From Ascidiaceihabitans sp. (lineage in GTDB: Bacteria > Pseudomonadota > Alphaproteobacteria > Rhodobacterales > Rhodobacteraceae), in contig JALZUL010000095.1 in NCBI GenBank assembly GCA_023301665.1, positions 1 through 16,479 of the forward strand: DNA of 16,479 nt. Direction: 5' to 3'. The translations under genes and the position numbers were made by a program. Below, one piece after another: positions 13,287-16,479 of this stretch. Under the pieces are notes generated by a model. That model saw only the letters and a program-made list of their open reading frames with translations, did no database searches and had not been told where the DNA came from. Each line of letters begins with the position of its first letter. The stretch's first letter is position 1.

Positions 13287-14027
13287 ATGAGCTCGATTTC
13301 AAGCATCTGGCGCCACCCTATCAAGGCCCTCGGCCGCGAGGAATTGGCGTCAGTTGCTTTGAAAGCTGGGCAATCCATGCCTTGGGATCGCGTCTGGGCC
13401 TTGGCGCATGAGGCGTCCAAAGCCACCAAAGGCGAATGGGCGCGCTGCGGCAACTTTAATCGCGCGGCTGGTGTCCCCAGCCTGATGGCGATCACCGCTC
13501 AGCTGAACGAAGATAGCCAAGAAATTACACTGCGCCATCCAGAACGCCCCGATCTGACGTTCAAGCCGAATGACGCCCCTCAAGCTTTGATCGATTGGGC
13601 AACGCCTTTGGTTCCAAGTGGCCGCGCACAGCCAAGTCAGTTGATGCGCTTGGACAACCACGGTTACCCCGACAGCGCATACCCCTCTATCAGCTTGGCA
13701 AATGCTGCATCACACAAGGCTATTGAACAACACATGGGTCGCGACCTTTCGATTCATCGTTGGCGCTCAAATATCTGGGTTGATGGCGAATCCCCTTGGG
13801 CTGAATTTGACTGGATTGGCAAAGACATCGCGATCGGCGATGCTATTTTGCACGTAAAAGAGGCCGCAACCCGCTGTATGTCGACCGCGGCCAATCCAGA
13901 GACTGGTAAGCGCGACGCAGATACGTTAGGGGCCTTGGAACATTTCGGCCATCAAGAATTCAGCGTTCTGGCCGAAGTCATTCAAGACGGAACCATCGCC
14001 ATTGGCGACAGCGTGCAGGTACTATGA
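13287..14027 (+). CDS. MOSC-domain protein (MOSC_N plus MOSC)
   Basis: The 246-residue protein has an N-terminal beta-barrel beginning with the typical WRHPIKALGREEL (8-20) and a MOSC domain with GRDLSIHRWRSNIWVDG (151-167). The conserved cysteine C197 lies in EAATRCMSTAANPETGKRD. Relatives such as YcbX and mARC bind the molybdenum cofactor through this cysteine and reduce N-hydroxylated compounds; other MOSC proteins act in sulfur transfer. The substrate here is unknown. ATG 13287 is chosen because the family N-terminus begins there; an in-frame ATG at 13230 would overlap yidC. It starts 1 base after yidC and overlaps engB by 4 bases, so it is translationally coupled within that operon. The same neighbours are conserved in Rhodobacterales. 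Confidence 0.9.
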   Translation: MSSISSIWRHPIKALGREELASVALKAGQSMPWDRVWALAHEASKATKGEWARCGNFNRAAGVPSLMAITAQLNEDSQEITLRHPERPDLTFKPNDAPQALIDWATPLVPSGRAQPSQLMRLDNHGYPDSAYPSISLANAASHKAIEQHMGRDLSIHRWRSNIWVDGESPWAEFDWIGKDIAIGDAILHVKEAATRCMSTAANPETGKRDADTLGALEHFGHQEFSVLAEVIQDGTIAIGDSVQVL

Positions 14028-14677
14028 TGCAAATGCAATTTACTCTCGCCGAAGAGCCCGAAGCTCTGAGCAAAGAAAAAGGCCGCCTGCTGTTCGCCGG
14101 TGAAACCGATTTTGTCAAAGGCGTTGTCGCAATGGACGGCTTGCCACCTGCCGACCGGATGGAGGTCTGTTTTGCTGGCCGATCCAACGTTGGCAAGTCA
14201 ACGTTGATCAATGCATTGACTGGCCGCAAGGGCCTTGCCCGCGCCTCAAACACGCCGGGCCGCACGCAAGAGATCAACTATTTCACAGCTGGTGAAAGCC
14301 ATTATTTGGTCGACCTTCCCGGTTATGGTTACGCAAATGCACCCTTGCCTGTCGTTGAAAAATGGCAACGTTTGTTAAAGCAATATCTGTCGGGTCGCCA
14401 AACGCTGCGCCGCGCCTTTGTTTTGATCGATGCCCGTCACGGGGTTAAAGCTGTCGATGAAGAAATCATGTCCTTGCTCGACAGCTCTGCTGTGACGTTT
14501 CAATGTGTGCTGACCAAGGCGGACAAAGTTAAAGAAAAAGAGCGCGCAAATGTCATCGCGCAAGTTCAGGGCAAGCTTGCAACGCATCCTGCGGCTTACC
14601 CAGAAATGATTGTGACCTCTTCTGAAAAAGGCTGGGGCATCGAGACACTGCGCGCGATCATCGCAACTCTCGAATAA
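14024..14677 (+). CDS. engB: Ribosome biogenesis GTPase EngB (YihA/YsxC)
   Basis: EngB is a small essential-type GTPase that assists late assembly of the 50S subunit. The 217-residue protein carries G1 GRSNVGKST (52-60), G2 threonine within NTPGRTQ (76-82), G3 DLPG (97-100), G4 TKAD (164-167) and a G5 TSSEKG near the C-terminus. The ATGATG start overlaps the TGA of the MOSC gene, and the upper ATG is taken. The length is normal for the family. Confidence 0.97.
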   Translation: MMQMQFTLAEEPEALSKEKGRLLFAGETDFVKGVVAMDGLPPADRMEVCFAGRSNVGKSTLINALTGRKGLARASNTPGRTQEINYFTAGESHYLVDLPGYGYANAPLPVVEKWQRLLKQYLSGRQTLRRAFVLIDARHGVKAVDEEIMSLLDSSAVTFQCVLTKADKVKEKERANVIAQVQGKLATHPAAYPEMIVTSSEKGWGIETLRAIIATLE

Positions 14678-14756
14678 AGCATCGGCGGCTTAAGACCGGA
14701 ACAGCTTGCACAACCGTCTAACTTTTCCCATAACCCACCCCCAAAGAGGGAACGGG

Positions 14757-15617
14757 ATGAAGACGCAAGATATGGACCGCAATTGGATCACCACCGCAGA
14801 GACGCTGAGCAGCGCCCTGCCCTATATGCAGCGCTATTCCGGTGCGACTGTTGTTATCAAACTTGGTGGCCATGCGATGGGCAGCGACGAAGCGATGGCG
14901 AGCTTTGCGCGCGATGTCGTTTTGATGCAGCAAGTCGGTGCGAACCCAGTCATCGTTCACGGTGGCGGCCCGATGATCAACGCTATGCTCAAGCGCTTAG
15001 ACATCCAATCTGAGTTTGTTGGCGGCAAACGGGTCACTGATGCGGCCACGATGGAAGTTGTCGAAATGGTTCTCAGCGGTCTTGTGAACAAACGCATCGT
15101 TCAGGCCATCGGTGATCAAGGCGGTCGTGCCATTGGTCTATCGGGGAAAGACGCCCAATTGGTAACCTGCAAGCAAACCAATCCCGATCTTGGATTTGTA
15201 GGTACACCTGACAAAGTCGATGCGAGCATTCTTAGGAACTTGTTCGACAGCAATGTTATCCCCGTGATTGCCCCACTTGGCGCGGGTGAGAACGGTGAAA
15301 CCTTCAACATCAACGGTGATACCGCTGCAGGTGCTATTGCTGGTGCTCTCAAGGCTGATCGTTTGTTGTTGTTGACTGATGTTGCAGGCGTGAAAAATGC
15401 GGATGGCGAAGTCTTGACCGAGATGAGCGCGAGCCAAATTCGTGAGCTGACCGCCGATGGTACAATTGCCGGCGGCATGATCCCAAAGACAGAAACCGCT
15501 TTGGATGCGATTGATGCCGGTGTGCGGGCTGTTGTTATCCTTGATGGGCGTGCGCCCAACGCCTGCTTGCTAGAACTGTTCACAGATCACGGTGCAGGTA
15601 GCTTAATCAGGAAATAA
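14757..15617 (+). CDS. argB: Acetylglutamate kinase
   Basis: ArgB phosphorylates N-acetyl-L-glutamate in the second step of arginine synthesis, in the cytosol. The 286-residue protein has the amino-acid kinase motifs VVIKLGGHAMG (32-42), PVIVHGGGPMIN (64-75) and VNKRIVQAIG (110-119). It also has the substrate-binding NINGDTAAGAIAGAL and the C-terminal GGMIPKTETALDAI. ATG 14757 has a strong GAGGG site upstream; an in-frame TTG at 14706 adds residues outside the family. The 79-base gap after engB may hold its own promoter (TTGCAC at 14706, CATAAC at 14729), a weak match. The gene is otherwise co-directional with engB. Confidence 0.97.
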   Translation: MKTQDMDRNWITTAETLSSALPYMQRYSGATVVIKLGGHAMGSDEAMASFARDVVLMQQVGANPVIVHGGGPMINAMLKRLDIQSEFVGGKRVTDAATMEVVEMVLSGLVNKRIVQAIGDQGGRAIGLSGKDAQLVTCKQTNPDLGFVGTPDKVDASILRNLFDSNVIPVIAPLGAGENGETFNINGDTAAGAIAGALKADRLLLLTDVAGVKNADGEVLTEMSASQIRELTADGTIAGGMIPKTETALDAIDAGVRAVVILDGRAPNACLLELFTDHGAGSLIRK

Positions 15618-15674
15618 CCCACTGACGGTGATATTGTTGGCGCTGCGGACGCAGCTAAAACCAAGGGCAGATAT

Positions 15675-16328
15675 ATGAGCACCGACGTCCTCGCCGACCT
15701 ATCTCAGCAATTGGAACCAAATGGCCTGTTTATCATGGGCCATCTTCCGGATGAGGGCGAGACCCTGTTTCTTATTGGTGCGGACGCCAATTTTTGGGAT
15801 CACTTCGCCAAAAGCCGTGAATATTTAGACAATCAGCCTCACCCGATTGATCGCTGGTCCAAGCGATTGCTCAACCCTCTTGCGGCCCAGCACGGTGGAA
15901 GCGCCGAATTCCCGTCAGACGGCCCACCATTTGCACCTTTCATTTCTTGGGCTACTCAAAGCGGTCGGTTTTGGCAAAGCCCCACTGGAATGTTGATCCA
16001 TGACCAAGCAGGCCTCATGATATCGATCAGGGGTGCGCTTAGGCTACCCGTAAGCCTCGAGCCGCAAATGGCATCCCGAAGCCCCTGTGAGAGCTGTGAG
16101 GCGCGCCCATGCGCGTCTGCATGCCCTGTCTCGGCCCTTTCGGCGGACCATTTCTATGATGTGCCTACGTGTAAGGCGCATTTAGATAGCACAGCAGGGG
16201 CAGATTGCATGTCGGGGGGATGCTTGGTGCGTCAGATTTGCCCTGTCAGCCAATCGTTTCATCGGCCGTGTGAACAAAGCGCATTTCACATGCTGGCTTT
16301 TATGGGCCGTGGCCCGCAGAGCAAATAA
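15675..16328 (+). CDS. Ferredoxin-like protein with two [4Fe-4S]-type cysteine motifs
   Basis: The 217-residue protein has a novel-looking N-terminal domain (1-130) and a cysteine-rich C-terminal domain. The first cluster motif is C138-x2-C141-x4-C146-x3-C150-P. The second set is C166, C178, C183 and C189-P, giving a plausible dicluster arrangement like that in QueG-type and related reductases. The N-terminal part lacks the cobalamin-binding features of QueG, so epoxyqueuosine reduction is not claimed. It would act as an electron carrier or reductase in the cytosol. The gene follows argB after 57 bases and ends just before a strong terminator. I recall similar proteins beside argB in Roseobacters, annotated only as ferredoxin. 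Confidence 0.85.
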   Translation: MSTDVLADLSQQLEPNGLFIMGHLPDEGETLFLIGADANFWDHFAKSREYLDNQPHPIDRWSKRLLNPLAAQHGGSAEFPSDGPPFAPFISWATQSGRFWQSPTGMLIHDQAGLMISIRGALRLPVSLEPQMASRSPCESCEARPCASACPVSALSADHFYDVPTCKAHLDSTAGADCMSGGCLVRQICPVSQSFHRPCEQSAFHMLAFMGRGPQSK

Positions 16329-16360
16329 AAACGGCCACCCCAAGGGGCAGCCGCTTTTTA
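16327..16360. terminator. Probable bidirectional intrinsic terminator
   Basis: The stem pairs CGGC (16332-16335) and CCCC (16338-16341) with GGGG (16344-16347) and GCCG (16350-16353), with a 2-base internal mismatch and a short AA loop. An A-run precedes it (16327-16331) and a T-run follows (16355-16359). It would end the plus-strand transcript of the ferredoxin-like gene and the minus-strand transcript of the ABC ATPase gene converging from the right. Confidence 0.8.
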
Positions 16361-16386
16361 ATTTCATGCGCTAAACGCGCCAGTAT

Positions 16387-16479
16387 TTAGTGACCCAAGA
16401 TTTGGCTCAAGAACAATTGTGTCCGTGGGCTTTGTGGGTTGTTAAAGAACTCTTCCGGCTCGTTTTGCTCAACGATCTG
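16387..16479 (-). CDS. Amino-acid ABC transporter ATP-binding protein, C-terminal part
   Basis: The minus strand from the window edge to TAA (16389-16387) encodes 30 residues in one frame, including QIVEQNEPEEFFNNPQSPRT and the ending LFLSQILGH. This is the C-terminus of the GlnQ/HisP-type ATPases of polar amino-acid importers, whose tails read PxxFFxxPxxxRTxxFLxxIL. In Rhodobacterales it is most like the glutamate/glutamine/aspartate/asparagine system ATPase (BztD/AapP), but the fragment is too short to choose. The Walker motifs lie outside the window. Confidence 0.88.
   Translation of the reverse strand, partial: QIVEQNEPEEFFNNPQSPRTQLFLSQILGH

Noticed and set aside
15642..15655. Hairpin GCTGC-GGAC-GCAGC after argB
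   Set aside because: The stem is only 5 bp and no T-run follows, so a terminator is not supported.
1..16479. CRISPR arrays or long tandem repeats
   Set aside because: No regularly spaced repeats were seen on reading through; only short inverted repeats are present.

Overview
The window reads as a chromosome segment of a marine alphaproteobacterium of the Rhodobacterales (Roseobacter group). The grounds are the conserved block rpmH-rnpA-yidD ... yidC-MOSC-engB-argB, the protein sequences of these genes, and an amino-acid ABC transporter ATPase C-terminus of the type common in that group. This is an inference from gene content and sequence; no search was run.

Layout. Positions 1-3930 are an accessory stretch of intact genes and decayed sequence. 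It holds the end of an unrecognised ORF, a probable metal-free iota-type carbonic anhydrase (COG4337-like) behind an attenuator-like leader, about 700 bases of gene scraps, an atypical LysR-type HTH regulator preceded by two inverted repeats, an unrecognised 235-residue protein, and a transposase remnant resembling the IS1182 family. This stretch abuts the 3' side of a tRNA-Arg(ACG) gene (3931-4007, minus strand), which has its own promoter and intrinsic terminator.

Positions 4071-7664 carry a three-gene minus-strand operon: a TVP38/TMEM64 membrane protein, an FAD disulfide reductase of the Lpd/MerA superfamily, and a membrane sensor histidine kinase. No response regulator is visible beside them.

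From 7957 the plus strand carries the core block. rpmH, rnpA and yidD serve ribosome, RNase P and membrane insertion. ttcA (tRNA 2-thiocytidine synthesis) follows, then a membrane-anchored degenerate-GGDEF/EAL phosphodiesterase. Next come yidC, a MOSC-domain protein, engB, argB and a ferredoxin-like dicluster protein. yidC, MOSC and engB are tightly packed (1-base gap, 4-base overlap). The window closes with a likely bidirectional terminator and the C-terminal 30 codons of a minus-strand amino-acid ABC transporter ATPase.

How the genes relate: rnpA, yidD and yidC are a conserved partnership of tRNA processing and membrane protein biogenesis. ttcA is predicted to thiolate C32, and the tRNA-Arg(ACG) in the same window has C32. 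The TVP38-reductase-kinase operon looks like a membrane redox module whose physiological role cannot be read from the sequence.
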